Source of the DNA: Fimbriimonadia bacterium
GTDB lineage: Bacteria > Armatimonadota > Fimbriimonadia > Fimbriimonadales > GBS-DC
DNA length: 64,000 nt
Direction: 5' to 3'
NCBI GenBank assembly: GCA_026129765.1
Contig: JAHCHP010000004.1
Location: 1-64,000 of the forward strand
Shown here: one piece after another, positions 35,060-43,060 of the stretch
Numbering within the stretch: the first letter of the stretch is position 1
Layout: each line of letters begins with the position of its first letter
Made by a program: the position numbers and the translations under genes
The notes under the pieces: generated by a model
What the model saw: only the letters and a program-made list of their open reading frames with translations
Told to the model about the DNA's origin: nothing
Databases searched by the model: none

Positions 35060-35424
35060 TTTTCATCCCCATTTTCAAAAGTTATCCACATTCCATGAAT
35101 CATGAATCCATACTGCGGCTTACGTTATTATTATTATGGTCATGTGGATATGTGGATAACTCGATCTAAAAATTTGACTGATTGTTCGAATTTTGACTCT
35201 GTGGTTAAAGAAAAACGTACTGAAATTACAAGATTTTCGAGAATTCATGTAAAATAGTTAGTCAGGCTAAATATTAGGTCTCGAATGTGGATAACTCTGT
35301 GGATAAGTCGAGGTTTAATGTGGATAACTTTGTGGATAAGTCGCGAAACTGGAGTTATCCACAGGGTTTTCCACAGAGTTATCCACATTTGTGGATAAGT
35401 TTACTCGACTCTGATCGCAAAAGT
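35060..35424. other. oriC: chromosomal replication origin (oriC)
   Basis: The 412-base gap between the LptC-like gene and dnaA holds nine exact DnaA boxes (TTATCCACA or its complement TGTGGATAA) and two one-mismatch boxes. Between the outer boxes (35082-35159) and the main array (35286-35398) lies an AT-rich stretch (about 35160-35285, with GATTTTCGAGAATTC and AAATATTAGG) suited to be the unwinding element; TTACGTTATTATTATTATGG (35120-35139) is a second. Location next to dnaA and dnaN, with gyrA, parAB and mnmG on the same side, supports oriC strongly. Confidence 0.95.
35286..35398. promoter_or_regulatory. phased DnaA-box array
   Basis: Boxes start at 35286, 35298, 35319 and 35331 (TGTGGATAA) and at 35355, 35367 (TTTTCCACA, one mismatch) and 35379 (TTATCCACA), ending with TGTGGATAA at 35390. 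Steps are 12, 21, 12, 24, 12, 12 and 11 bases. Further boxes are at 35082, 35143 (TGTGGATAT) and 35151. The array lies just upstream of nothing but the 3' end of dnaA, since dnaA is read away from it toward lower coordinates and ends at 35425. Confidence 0.95.
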
Positions 35425-36834
35425 CTATGCGGAGGTGTATAACTTCAGTTTTACTTCTTGAATTTTGCGTTTGGTTTCCGGATCGCTGCCTAATCGCTGG
35501 ATGATTTGTTGGTGGGCGTGCATAACAGTGGTGTGATCGTTTCGTCCGAACGTCTGCGCGATTCGTAGCCATGTCTCTTGGGTCAGCTCTCTTGCCATAT
35601 ACATCGCCACCTGACGCGCGAAGGCAACCTCCCCTTTCCGGCTTTTGCCGGTCAATTCTTGTGGGGAAGATTGAAACACTTCGCATACTGCCGAGACGAT
35701 TTGGTCGACATGCACTTTGGATGACTTGGCTTCTACAAAATAGCTTCTTAACACTTCACTTGCCATTTCCGCGGTGAACGGTTCTCCATAGAGTGAGGCA
35801 TGGGCTGCTAACCGTGTCAGCGCGCCTTCCAAAGCGCGAATGTTCGATTGCACTTTGTCCGCAATAAAATAGGCGACCTCTTCTGGCAGGCAGATATTTT
35901 CGGTTTCCGCTTTCGCCTGCAGGATGGCTAAACGCAGTTCAAAATCGGGCGGCGCAATATCGGCGCAAAGTCCCTGCTCAAACCGTGTGCGCAGCCTCTC
36001 TTCCAGCGCGATGATTTCGCGGGGAGCGCGGTCGCTGGTGATCACGATTTGCCTTCCTGCCTGATAAAGCGTGTTGAAAAGATGGAAGAACTCCTCTTGG
36101 GTGCGGTCTCTTCCCCCCAAGAACTGCACATCATCGATCAGCCACAGGTTCACGCTGCGATGAATCTGCCTAAAATCTTCTGCTTTTCCTTCCCGCACCG
36201 CGCGCACATAGTTTTGCAGGAACTCTTCCGCGCTCAGGTAAAGGACTCTTGCCTGGGGCTGGCGTTTCAGGAGCGCGTGTCCAATCGCATGCAACAGGTG
36301 TGTTTTCCCCAGTCCGGGCGTGCTGTAGATAAATAAGGGATTATATCGTTCGCCGAGCATATCGACCACCGCCTTAGAGCCTGCGAAAGCGAGCCGGTTG
36401 CTTTTTCCTTCCACAAACTGGTCAAAGGTGTATCGTGGGTTCAGTTTCGGTTTACTGATTGGCGGTCCTTGCGGTTCTATGGGGAGCGCGACCAAGGCTT
36501 GCGTTTCCGATTCGAGTTGTTCTTCTGGTTCGGGAGGCGGGATGATTTGGACAGTGACTGCCCAGCCCAGATGATTTGAAAGCGCTTCCTCAATCTCGCG
36601 TTTGTGGCGGCGGTTGAGCCATTCTCTGGCGAACTGACCCTCTAAATAAAGTTCTACGCTTTCCTGATGAATGTTCGCAGGCACGACTTGTTCCAGGTAG
36701 CCCCGCGTGCTTTGCGCGACATTGGGAGCGAGTTCCTGTAGGGTATTACGCCAGGCGCGGCGCAATTGAGCGATCTGCTCGTCGTCACCGAGCTGGAGTT
36801 GAACCGTTGGAACCTCTTCCCTGTGTTTCATCAT
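35425..36834 (-). CDS. dnaA: chromosomal replication initiator protein DnaA
   Basis: A 469-residue AAA+ initiator that binds the boxes at 35082-35398 and opens oriC. Domain I (about 1-90), a Pro/Glu-rich linker (about 100-130), the AAA+ domain from NPRYTFDQFVEGKSNRLA, and the DNA-binding domain IV (SSPQELTGKSRKGEVAFARQ). Walker B is LWLIDDVQFLGG. Two unusual spots: Walker A reads S171-T-P-G-L-G-K-T instead of GG(T/V)GLGKT, and the box-contacting loop reads GRNDHTTV rather than GGRDHTTV. ATG 36834 has AGGGA at good spacing; an upstream TTG is in frame. Its 3' end, not its 5' end, faces oriC. Confidence 0.97.
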   Translation of the reverse strand: MMKHREEVPTVQLQLGDDEQIAQLRRAWRNTLQELAPNVAQSTRGYLEQVVPANIHQESVELYLEGQFAREWLNRRHKREIEEALSNHLGWAVTVQIIPPPEPEEQLESETQALVALPIEPQGPPISKPKLNPRYTFDQFVEGKSNRLAFAGSKAVVDMLGERYNPLFIYSTPGLGKTHLLHAIGHALLKRQPQARVLYLSAEEFLQNYVRAVREGKAEDFRQIHRSVNLWLIDDVQFLGGRDRTQEEFFHLFNTLYQAGRQIVITSDRAPREIIALEERLRTRFEQGLCADIAPPDFELRLAILQAKAETENICLPEEVAYFIADKVQSNIRALEGALTRLAAHASLYGEPFTAEMASEVLRSYFVEAKSSKVHVDQIVSAVCEVFQSSPQELTGKSRKGEVAFARQVAMYMARELTQETWLRIAQTFGRNDHTTVMHAHQQIIQRLGSDPETKRKIQEVKLKLYTSA

Positions 36835-36920
36835 ATGACTTCCCTGCAAGCGGTTTCAATAATACTTTCGCCCTACACGCCAATTCTATCACACTGAGCG
36901 AAGTCGAGGTATCGGCTGAT

Positions 36921-36966
36921 TAATCGCCCCCCTCCGTGAGGTTCCCCTGCAAGCAAGGGGAACCGA
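36921..36966. repeat. GGTTCCCC/GGGGAACC repeat copy in the dnaA-dnaN gap
   Basis: CCCCCCTCCGTGA, GGTTCCCC (36940-36947), spacer TGCAAGCAA, GGGGAACC (36957-36964). It is followed to about 37080 by other repeat-like pieces (CCATTCGCTGCGCTCAGGGT, CATGCGCGCCCCTACAGCAT) and preceded by ACTGAGCGAAGTCGAGGTAT. The whole 36880-37080 stretch looks like accumulated repeat elements and carries no gene. Confidence 0.75.
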
Positions 36967-37276
36967 ATATGGCGCAGCCCATTCCCATGAACGCGGAATT
37001 TAGCCTTTGAGAAGCAGACCCATTCGCTGCGCTCAGGGTGACCGCATAGCCGCGGCATGCGCGCCCCTACAGCATTCTCAAGTTTGCGAGAAAAAAAGTG
37101 TTTACAGCCTCTAAAAGAAATGAGTTCGTAATCGCTGAGGATTCCCCTTCTTATTTTGTCCTTACCCTTCCAAAAGTGTTCGATAGTTTAGCACATCGTT
37201 TCGAAAAGTGAGGCATGAAACTGGTCTAAAAAAGCGGATGGACCGCGTTGAAATCAGAGGGACAATAGATGTTCCT

Positions 37277-37300
37277 AATGAGCAAAAAAATGCTCATTTT
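37277..37300 (+). terminator. terminator-like hairpin inside the dnaA-dnaN gap
   Basis: AATGAGCA, six A, TGCTCATT, then TT: an 8-bp perfect stem followed on the plus strand by TTTATT and preceded by A-rich sequence on the other strand, so it could stop transcripts from either direction. No annotated gene ends here. The 652-base gap (36835-37486) between divergent dnaA and dnaN may therefore contain a short non-coding transcript. Confidence 0.5.
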
Positions 37301-37437
37301 ATTGGAAATTTAGAGCGATTTTCGTTTGTTTTCAAAATTCGGTGAAAAATAGTTTCCCTGCCCCTATATGTTGGAGAAAAGTTCGGGCGCGCAACAAGAT
37401 ACATCCGTCGAAACAAATCGAATCCGCGTCCAAAAGT

Positions 37438-37446
37438 GGGTACAAT
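37438..37446 (+). promoter_or_regulatory. dnaN: GGGTACAAT promoter of dnaN
   Basis: TACAAT at 37441-37446 preceded by GGG. Transcription would begin near 37453, leaving a leader of about 34 bases that contains the strong ribosome site GGAGAGGAG before ATG 37487. A second TACAAT at about 37463-37468 is too close to the start to use that ribosome site. Confidence 0.5.
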
Positions 37447-37486
37447 TGTTGTTGGAAACCATACAATATAGGAGAGGAGAAGAGTG

Positions 37487-38584
37487 ATGAAAGTCAGATG
37501 TCCCCGCAATCAATTACATGATGCTTTAAGCTTAGTGGCGCATGCTGCCTCTGGCAGAACGTCTTTGCCGATATTGAGCCATCTCTATATCGAAGCGCAA
37601 GAGGACTCCGTCAAGTTAATCGGCAGCGATCTGGAGCAATGGGTGGAGTTTTCGGTGCCGGCAATGGTGGAGGAGCCGGGCAAAATCACCGTCCCCGCGA
37701 AATTAATTACAGAATTAATCGGTTCTTTGCAGAGTGAAGAAGTCGATATGGAGCAGGGCGAGAAAGGCACTTTGTGGGTTCGCGCGCGCGGCGCAGAATA
37801 CCGCTTTGTGGGTTTGCCGCCGGAAGAGTACCCCTCCGTGCCAGAATTGGAGAATCCCAGCGAGTTCCAACTGCCAGCCAGCCTGTTTATGGAGATGGTC
37901 GACTCGGTAGAGTTTGCCGTTTCTCAGGAAGAGGCGCGCGCGACGTTGACCGGCTTGAAGATGGAGTATGAATCTGGCACTTTGAAGCTGGTCGCGACAG
38001 ATACCCACCGCTTGGCGGTCAGCGAGGCGAAGGTGGAATTAGGCAGCGGCAGCGCGGATGTGTCAGCGATTGTGCCGCTCAAAGCGATTCAACTGGTTCA
38101 GCGGCTCCCTTCGCAAGAGAGTTTCACACTGAATTTGTCCGATCACCGAGCCGCCTTTGCGGGCGCGAACGCGCGCATCACAACGCAGCTGATCGAGGGT
38201 CAGTATCCCAACTACCAGCGTGTGATTCCCGCGCAGTATACGCGCCTTTGGAAGGTGATGACCGCCGAGTTGAAGATGGCTTTGAAACGCGCCTCGCTCG
38301 TTGCGCGCGAGAATGGTAACAAAGTGGTGCTTCGGACCGAGGGCGAAAAACTGCATATCACCGCGCGCGGTGAGGGCGTGGGCGAAGCGTCGGAGTCGGT
38401 AGAACTGGTGCGCGAGGGCGACGATTTGGAGATCGCTTTCAATGTGCGCTACTTGTTGGATATGCTGGATGTGATCAAAGAGGAAGGGATTTCTGTGGAA
38501 TTGACCGAGTCGCTGCGTCCCGCTTTATTCAAGCCCGTAGAGAAACAAGATTATCTCTGCGTGGTCATGCCGATGGCTCTCTAA
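37487..38584 (+). CDS. dnaN: DNA polymerase III beta sliding clamp
   Basis: A 365-residue ring-forming processivity factor of DNA polymerase III. Three repeated clamp domains: MKVRCPRNQLHDALSLVAHA at the start, then SGRTSLPILSHLYIEA; the middle with ATLTGLKMEYESGTLKLVATDTHRLAV; and the last with FNVRYLLDMLDVI and the end RPALFKPVEKQDYLCVVMPM, which forms the partner-binding pocket. ATG 37487 is preferred to GTG 37484 because the GGAGAGGAG site is then seven bases away. It is divergent from dnaA, not downstream of it as in most bacteria. Confidence 0.97.
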   Translation: MKVRCPRNQLHDALSLVAHAASGRTSLPILSHLYIEAQEDSVKLIGSDLEQWVEFSVPAMVEEPGKITVPAKLITELIGSLQSEEVDMEQGEKGTLWVRARGAEYRFVGLPPEEYPSVPELENPSEFQLPASLFMEMVDSVEFAVSQEEARATLTGLKMEYESGTLKLVATDTHRLAVSEAKVELGSGSADVSAIVPLKAIQLVQRLPSQESFTLNLSDHRAAFAGANARITTQLIEGQYPNYQRVIPAQYTRLWKVMTAELKMALKRASLVARENGNKVVLRTEGEKLHITARGEGVGEASESVELVREGDDLEIAFNVRYLLDMLDVIKEEGISVELTESLRPALFKPVEKQDYLCVVMPMAL

Positions 38585-38594
38585 CCTGTCTTCT

Positions 38595-38619
38595 GAGGGG
38601 AGGGCATACCCCTTCCCTC
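38595..38619 (+). terminator. terminator after dnaN
   Basis: GAGGGGAGGG, loop CATAC, CCCTTCCCTC: ten pairs including one G-U, eleven bases after the dnaN stop, followed by TTGTTG rather than a pure U-tract. Confidence 0.65.
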
Positions 38620-38637
38620 TTGTTGATTGATAAATCT

Positions 38638-39681
38638 ATGTCCATTGACCTCTCTCAGATCAACAAGCTGCTGATCGTAAAAATCTCTTCCATTGGCGAT
38701 TTAGTCCATGCATCGCCGGTGGTTCCCGCCTTAAAGCGGTCGTTTCCCCATTTATCGATTGGCTGGGTGGTGGAAGATCGTCATTTGCAAGTGGTTCAGG
38801 GCGCGCCTGGAATCGATGAGTTTATCGTTGTGCCTCACAAACAGTGGCGTTCAGGCGGTTTGAAATGGGAGGCGTGGCGGCAGGTATTCCGAACCGGGCG
38901 AGAACTTCGCGATAAGGGTTATGAATTGGCATTGGATCTGCAGGGGCTGGGGAAAAGCGCGATTTGGGCGTGGTTCAGCGGGGCGCGTTTCCGGCTGGGT
39001 GGTCATCGCGTGCGGCGCGAGGCGCGGCTGATTTTGTACCGGATTCCGGTTCGTACACAAGGGCTGCATGTGGTGGATCAATATCTGGATGCGGTTCGCT
39101 GGCTGGGCGCGGAGCCGGAGCCGGTGGAGTTTCCTTTGTTTATTCCCGAAGAGGCGCGGCAGCAAGCACATCAGAAATTGGCGCGGTTGGAGATTGCGCC
39201 TGGAACCCCGTTCGTCTCAATGAACCCGTCCGCAGGGCAAGAACGCAAGCGCTGGGCGATTGATAAGTTCGCGGAGCTGTCGGATCGTATTGAGCGGGAT
39301 CATCATCTGCCGGTGGTGTTTGTGGGGGGACCGGGCGATTTACCGCTGGAGGCGCGTTTGAAGCAGTTGAAGCAAGCGCCTCTGCGCAGTTTGATAGGGC
39401 AGACCAGCCTGAAAGAGGTGATGGAGGTTGTCAGAGCCACATGCCTGCATATCTGCGGTGATACGGGAACCGCGCATATGGCGGCGGCGTTCCAAACCCC
39501 TTGTGTCTCTCTGTTTGGACCAACGGACCCAGATCGGAACGGACCCTATGGGCAGCGGGAACGGGTGCTTTACAAGCGTCCTCAGTGTCAATCGTGCGGT
39601 CGTAAATGCCGTACCTACGAATGTCTTCAGTGGATCACGGTGGATGAGGTGTTATCGTCATCGGCTGCTTGGTTGCAATGA
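38638..39681 (+). CDS. GT9-family heptosyltransferase-like glycosyltransferase
   Basis: A 347-residue GT-B enzyme like WaaC/WaaF. KLLIVKISSIGDLVHASPVVPALK is the family opening, then YELALDLQGLGKSA, FVSMNPSAGQERKRWAIDKFAEL and ICGDTGTAHMAAAFQTPCVSLFGPTDPDRNGPYG, the donor-site signature. The last 30 residues have a Cys cluster (CQSCGRKCRTYEC), common in this family. It probably adds heptose or a related sugar to the LPS core. The ATG has no ribosome site. Its 3' end overlaps the convergent GT4 gene by 47 bases. Confidence 0.92.
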   Translation: MSIDLSQINKLLIVKISSIGDLVHASPVVPALKRSFPHLSIGWVVEDRHLQVVQGAPGIDEFIVVPHKQWRSGGLKWEAWRQVFRTGRELRDKGYELALDLQGLGKSAIWAWFSGARFRLGGHRVRREARLILYRIPVRTQGLHVVDQYLDAVRWLGAEPEPVEFPLFIPEEARQQAHQKLARLEIAPGTPFVSMNPSAGQERKRWAIDKFAELSDRIERDHHLPVVFVGGPGDLPLEARLKQLKQAPLRSLIGQTSLKEVMEVVRATCLHICGDTGTAHMAAAFQTPCVSLFGPTDPDRNGPYGQRERVLYKRPQCQSCGRKCRTYECLQWITVDEVLSSSAAWLQ

Positions 39682-40747
39682 TTTGTTGGAACAACTGCTC
39701 TGTTTTCGCCGCTTGCCGCGACAACGAAAATTCCTCTCGTACTGCTCTTTGAGCGTACTGTTTTATCCGCGCTGCCTCCTCTGGGTGGCGATATGCATAA
39801 AGAATCGCGTCCGCTAAGCGCGCCGAGTTGTTGGGGGGAATCAGCCATCCGGTTTCGCCCTGCCGCACCGCTTCAGGAACACCGCCGACCGCGCTCGCAA
39901 TCACGGGAACGCCGGCTGCCATCGCTTCCAGCACCGAGACGGGCAGCATCTCGCTACGGGAGGGCAGCGCGTAGAGATCGATTGCGCGCAATAAATCTGG
40001 CACATCTTTGCGAAGTCCCAGCCACATCACCCGTTCTTGAATGCCTAACTGTTCGCAAGCGCGCATGGCGGACTGAGCATAGCGCGAACTGTTATAGCCG
40101 GCGATAAGCAGGCGCGCCCGCGTCGCCTCTTTCAATACTCCTGGCAGCGCGTTGACTAAGAGCCGCTGCCCTTTGCGCGGGATCACATCGCCAAAGCAGC
40201 CGATCAGGTAGTCGTCTGATGCCACTCCCAACGCGCTTCGGAGGGAGGCGCGCTGCGAATCGGTCGCCATGCTGTTCAGCAACTCATCCTTTACAAAGCC
40301 GTGAATCACGCTGATTCGCCGCGTGGGAACGCGATTGAAACGCTGGTGAAATCGCATGGTGGCATGGGAAACAGCGATCACGTGATCCACTTGGCGCCAA
40401 TGAAAATTAAGAGTATGGGTATGCGCTGTCGAGACGCAGGCAGCATCGCATCGCTTTCGGAGACGCGCGCCGAAGTTATGGGCGCGCGTCATATGCGTGT
40501 GGATGATTTGAATCGCTTCCTGTTGGCAGAATTGCGCGATTCGCTGCAGTTCGTTCTCTTTGCGGCGTTCCAATGTCGACTCGATGACCGGCACGCCTGC
40601 CAGAACACTTTGTTCGCCTATCCAAGCATCAGGGCGGCACAGCATCCAAATATTGTGACCGCGTGTTTGCAGTTCTTTGGACAGGCTCAGCGCGTGTATC
40701 ACCGCGCCGTTGACCTGCGCGCCCGAAACGATCTCCAAGATGTTCAC
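39635..40747 (-). CDS. GT4-family glycosyltransferase
   Basis: A 370-residue GT-B enzyme: GAQVNGAVIHALSLSKELQTRGH with the acceptor-side glycine loop, HTHMTRAHNFG, VIAVSHATMRFHQ, IGCFGDVIPRKGQRLLV, DLYALPSRSEMLPVSVLEAMAAGVPVIASAVGGVPE (E-x7-E type donor site in the last segment) and GETGWLIPPNN. Resembles LPS core or exopolysaccharide transferases. The C-terminal 15 residues lie in the overlap with the GT9 gene on the other strand. Confidence 0.92.
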   Translation of the reverse strand: MNILEIVSGAQVNGAVIHALSLSKELQTRGHNIWMLCRPDAWIGEQSVLAGVPVIESTLERRKENELQRIAQFCQQEAIQIIHTHMTRAHNFGARLRKRCDAACVSTAHTHTLNFHWRQVDHVIAVSHATMRFHQRFNRVPTRRISVIHGFVKDELLNSMATDSQRASLRSALGVASDDYLIGCFGDVIPRKGQRLLVNALPGVLKEATRARLLIAGYNSSRYAQSAMRACEQLGIQERVMWLGLRKDVPDLLRAIDLYALPSRSEMLPVSVLEAMAAGVPVIASAVGGVPEAVRQGETGWLIPPNNSARLADAILYAYRHPEEAARIKQYAQRAVREEFSLSRQAAKTEQLFQQIIATKQPMTITPHPP

Positions 40748-40796
40748 AGCCGCTAAGTGTACCTATTTTCGGGCGCGTTTCTGAATACTTGTGCAG

Positions 40797-40853
40797 CACG
40801 GACACCCTGTCCGTGAAAGTTGACGCTGTGGGCTTGGGCAAGATGCCCAAGCC
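40797..40853. repeat. double-hairpin intergenic element
   Basis: Two perfect hairpins: CACGGACA/TGTCCGTG (40797-40804 with 40808-40815) and GGCTTGGGCA/TGCCCAAGCC (40831-40840 with 40844-40853). Same double-palindrome layout as 3260-3318. The second stem ends two bases before the stop of the minus-strand gene at 40856 and could serve as its terminator, although no U-tract follows. Confidence 0.7.
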
Positions 40854-40855
40854 AC

Positions 40856-41347
40856 TTAGAATTCCCCTCCCAGTAAGGACATGTTCATGCCCCGCACATT
40901 GATGACGCGCCATTTACTGGACGGTACCACGAGCCATTTGCGTTCCGTTTCTTTGCGCAGTTCCAATTCGATGACTCCCAAGTCTTGCTGCTGCCAGCCG
41001 TTATCTTCCCAGCCTATCGAGGCGGTCGTTTGAGCATAGGCGCGGTCGCCTTCGATTCGGATGTTGGGCGGCTGGTAGGTGACCTTCAGGTTCTTTGTGT
41101 ATTTGAAAAACTGCCCCAACTGAAGACGCAGCCGGCTGGCGTCGATCCCATTGTTGTTAAAATCATCGGAGACCAGTGTCATCAAGGTGTTGACATCTTT
41201 CTGTTCATAAGCTTGTTTACCCGTCTCAAAGAGGGTTCGAATTTGATCGCTGTCGGGGATATTCGGTTCGCTGAATGCGGAAATCCCGAAGCGCGCCGCC
41301 AACAGAATCAACGCGGCTCCCAAAACAACCAATGAGGTTTTTTTCAT
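40856..41347 (-). CDS. exported NTF2/SnoaL-like protein, function unknown
   Basis: A 163-residue protein with one N-terminal hydrophobic segment (TSLVVLGAALILLAARFGISA), a signal peptide or anchor. The remainder follows the NTF2-like cone fold: IRTLFETGKQAYEQKDVNTLMTLVSDDF, a strand-rich middle and WLVVPSSKWRVINVRG. Such domains bind small ligands or act as scaffolds; no catalytic residues can be named. AGGAGG lies six bases before the ATG. Confidence 0.75.
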   Translation of the reverse strand: MKKTSLVVLGAALILLAARFGISAFSEPNIPDSDQIRTLFETGKQAYEQKDVNTLMTLVSDDFNNNGIDASRLRLQLGQFFKYTKNLKVTYQPPNIRIEGDRAYAQTTASIGWEDNGWQQQDLGVIELELRKETERKWLVVPSSKWRVINVRGMNMSLLGGEF

Positions 41348-41459
41348 GGTCAGCCTCCTGTAAGGTATCTATACGCTGAGAGAGTTCAAAAGGTTCACAT
41401 TGGGCGTTTCGGCAGGATTAAAACGCGTCGAGAGGGAATCTATGACTTAGGAGCGACCA

Positions 41460-42272
41460 ATGAAAAATCGGGGGTTCACGTTGATAGAGCTGTTGGTAGT
41501 CATTGCTATAATCGCGATTTTGGCGGCGATTCTGTTCCCTGTCTTTGCGCAGGCGAGAGAAAAAGCGCGCCAAAAGCAATGCTTGAGTAACCTGAAACAG
41601 TTAGGCGCGGCGATAGCGATGTATCTTTCGGACTATGACGAGACAACGCCAGTGAACCGCGCATGCCTCGCGCCGCCCTTGCGTACGAACGGCGCGGGTG
41701 GTTTCAGCTGTGAGTGCGGCGGTCCCTATGCCGCTTGGATCGATTTGCTACAGCCCTATGTGAAAAATTACCAGGTGAATGTCTGTCCTTCAGCGGCGCG
41801 AACCGGCGATGGTTATGAACCAACCTCAGGAGCATTACAACCGCCGAACGGCGATCCTGAAAATTTACGCTGGAGCTACAACATCAACTATATTTTTGTT
41901 CGGGGGAACTGCAAATTAGGCTGTCCCGATAATCCCAATGACCCGAACTATCCCTGGAGTCCGCATTGCGCGTTTGGGCGTTCGTTAGCATCGATCTCTG
42001 CACCCGCGACTTTGATTGCAGTGGTGGAGGGTCGCGCGCTTTCCCCTGATGTCCGAAACGCGATAGACAACCTTCGTTGCCGCCACAACAGCGGGTCGAA
42101 CTATGTTTTTGGCGATGCGCACGCGAAATGGCATAAATTCGCTTCGACTTTGCGCCCCACCTTGCTCTGGATTGATCCCGGTATGGCGAGTGACCAGCAG
42201 ATTAATCAGCAAACCCTCTACTATGAGTCGGCGTTGTTGATTGGGGCAGGTTCGCTTCGGAGCTGCCGATAA
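41460..42272 (+). CDS. type II secretion/type IV pilin-like prepilin
   Basis: A 270-residue prepilin. After a four-residue leader (MKNR), [10 protein letters not shown] is the cleavage/methylation site with Glu at +5, followed by the hydrophobic helix and [17 protein letters not shown]. The C-terminal part has [21 protein letters not shown], the H-x-G/S-x-N-x-x-F-G/C-D-x-H pattern of DUF1559/H-X9-DG prepilins. Many Cys residues (CECGG, CKLGC) suggest disulphides outside the cell. A closely matching N-terminus is found in the gene at 46861-47790. TTAGGAG precedes the ATG; the sigma factor gene begins eight bases after its stop. Confidence 0.92.
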   Translation: MKNRGFTLIELLVVIAIIAILAAILFPVFAQAREKARQKQCLSNLKQLGAAIAMYLSDYDETTPVNRACLAPPLRTNGAGGFSCECGGPYAAWIDLLQPYVKNYQVNVCPSAARTGDGYEPTSGALQPPNGDPENLRWSYNINYIFVRGNCKLGCPDNPNDPNYPWSPHCAFGRSLASISAPATLIAVVEGRALSPDVRNAIDNLRCRHNSGSNYVFGDAHAKWHKFASTLRPTLLWIDPGMASDQQINQQTLYYESALLIGAGSLRSCR

Positions 42273-42280
42273 GAGAAGCG

Positions 42281-43060
42281 ATGGATGAAACCGGCTTGCT
42301 ACACCGGGCGCGTTCGGGCGAACCGGAAGCCATAGATCGTTTGTTGAACGAGAGCCGCCCTTTGGTGGAAGGTTATCTGCGAAAACGCGCTCGAAGCCGG
42401 GAAGACGCGGAAGACCTGCTTCAAGAGACGATGGTTCAGGCGGCGCGCTCCTTGCCGAATTTCCGCGGCGACTGCCCTTTCCATCATTGGATGCTTCGAA
42501 TCGCGGCTCGGAAGCTCTCCACTTATTACCAGCGCAGCGCGCCTCCCTCCGCGCTCTTTTCCTCTATAGACGAACATTTTGAAGATTTTGCGCCAGAGCC
42601 GTTACGTTCTGACCCGATTCCGAGTCTTCATGAACAGGTGGATGAGCAGCGGTTCGCGGTTCAACTGCTGCAAGCGGCAGAACAAGCCTGCAACGCGGAA
42701 GAGTTCCGTATTTTGATGCTGGTCTATCAAGGGGAGAGTTTTGAGGAGATAGGCGCATTATTGGATATCAAGGCAGAAGTTGTCCGGGTCTATTTTCACC
42801 GGGCGCGCGGGAAACTGATGGCGCATTTGTATGAGTATCAGCCCGATCTTTTAGGGGGCAGCGCGGCGATTCAGGCGGCGTTGGAGCGTCTGAGCGCGTC
42901 CGGCAGCCCGCAGGACCGCTTGAAACCGGAAGAAGCGGCGGCTCTGCAAAATCCCAGCAAGCGTAAGGAATCGCTGCGGTCTGCCTGTTTGAAATTAGTT
43001 CGTTTTTTGCCCATACCGTTCGCTGTGTGGCTGCTAATAATGGAGATATTTAACCGATGA
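42281..43060 (+). CDS. ECF-type RNA polymerase sigma factor with C-terminal membrane helix
   Basis: A 259-residue sigma-70 family protein. Region 2 (about 1-85): LLHRARSGEPEAIDRLL, AEDLLQETMVQAARSLPNF, FHHWMLRIAARKL. Region 4 (about 125-190): FRILMLVYQGESFEEIGALLDIKAEVVRVYFHRARGKLMAHL. The last 21 residues form a hydrophobic helix (LVRFLPIPFAVWLLIMEIF), so it may sit on the membrane, unlike standard ECF factors. ATGA overlap with the next gene, which encodes its likely anti-sigma factor. The preceding prepilin may be a target or cotranscribed cargo. Confidence 0.9.
   Translation: MDETGLLHRARSGEPEAIDRLLNESRPLVEGYLRKRARSREDAEDLLQETMVQAARSLPNFRGDCPFHHWMLRIAARKLSTYYQRSAPPSALFSSIDEHFEDFAPEPLRSDPIPSLHEQVDEQRFAVQLLQAAEQACNAEEFRILMLVYQGESFEEIGALLDIKAEVVRVYFHRARGKLMAHLYEYQPDLLGGSAAIQAALERLSASGSPQDRLKPEEAAALQNPSKRKESLRSACLKLVRFLPIPFAVWLLIMEIFNR

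Noticed and set aside
35286-35398. Possible short direct-repeat array of CRISPR type
   Set aside because: The repeats are 9-bp DnaA boxes with three-base gaps and both orientations, next to dnaA; no spacers.
37294-37509. Minus-strand open frame in the dnaA-dnaN gap overlapping the dnaN start
   Set aside because: It would overlap the dnaN promoter and ribosome site, has no ribosome site of its own and no recognisable pattern.
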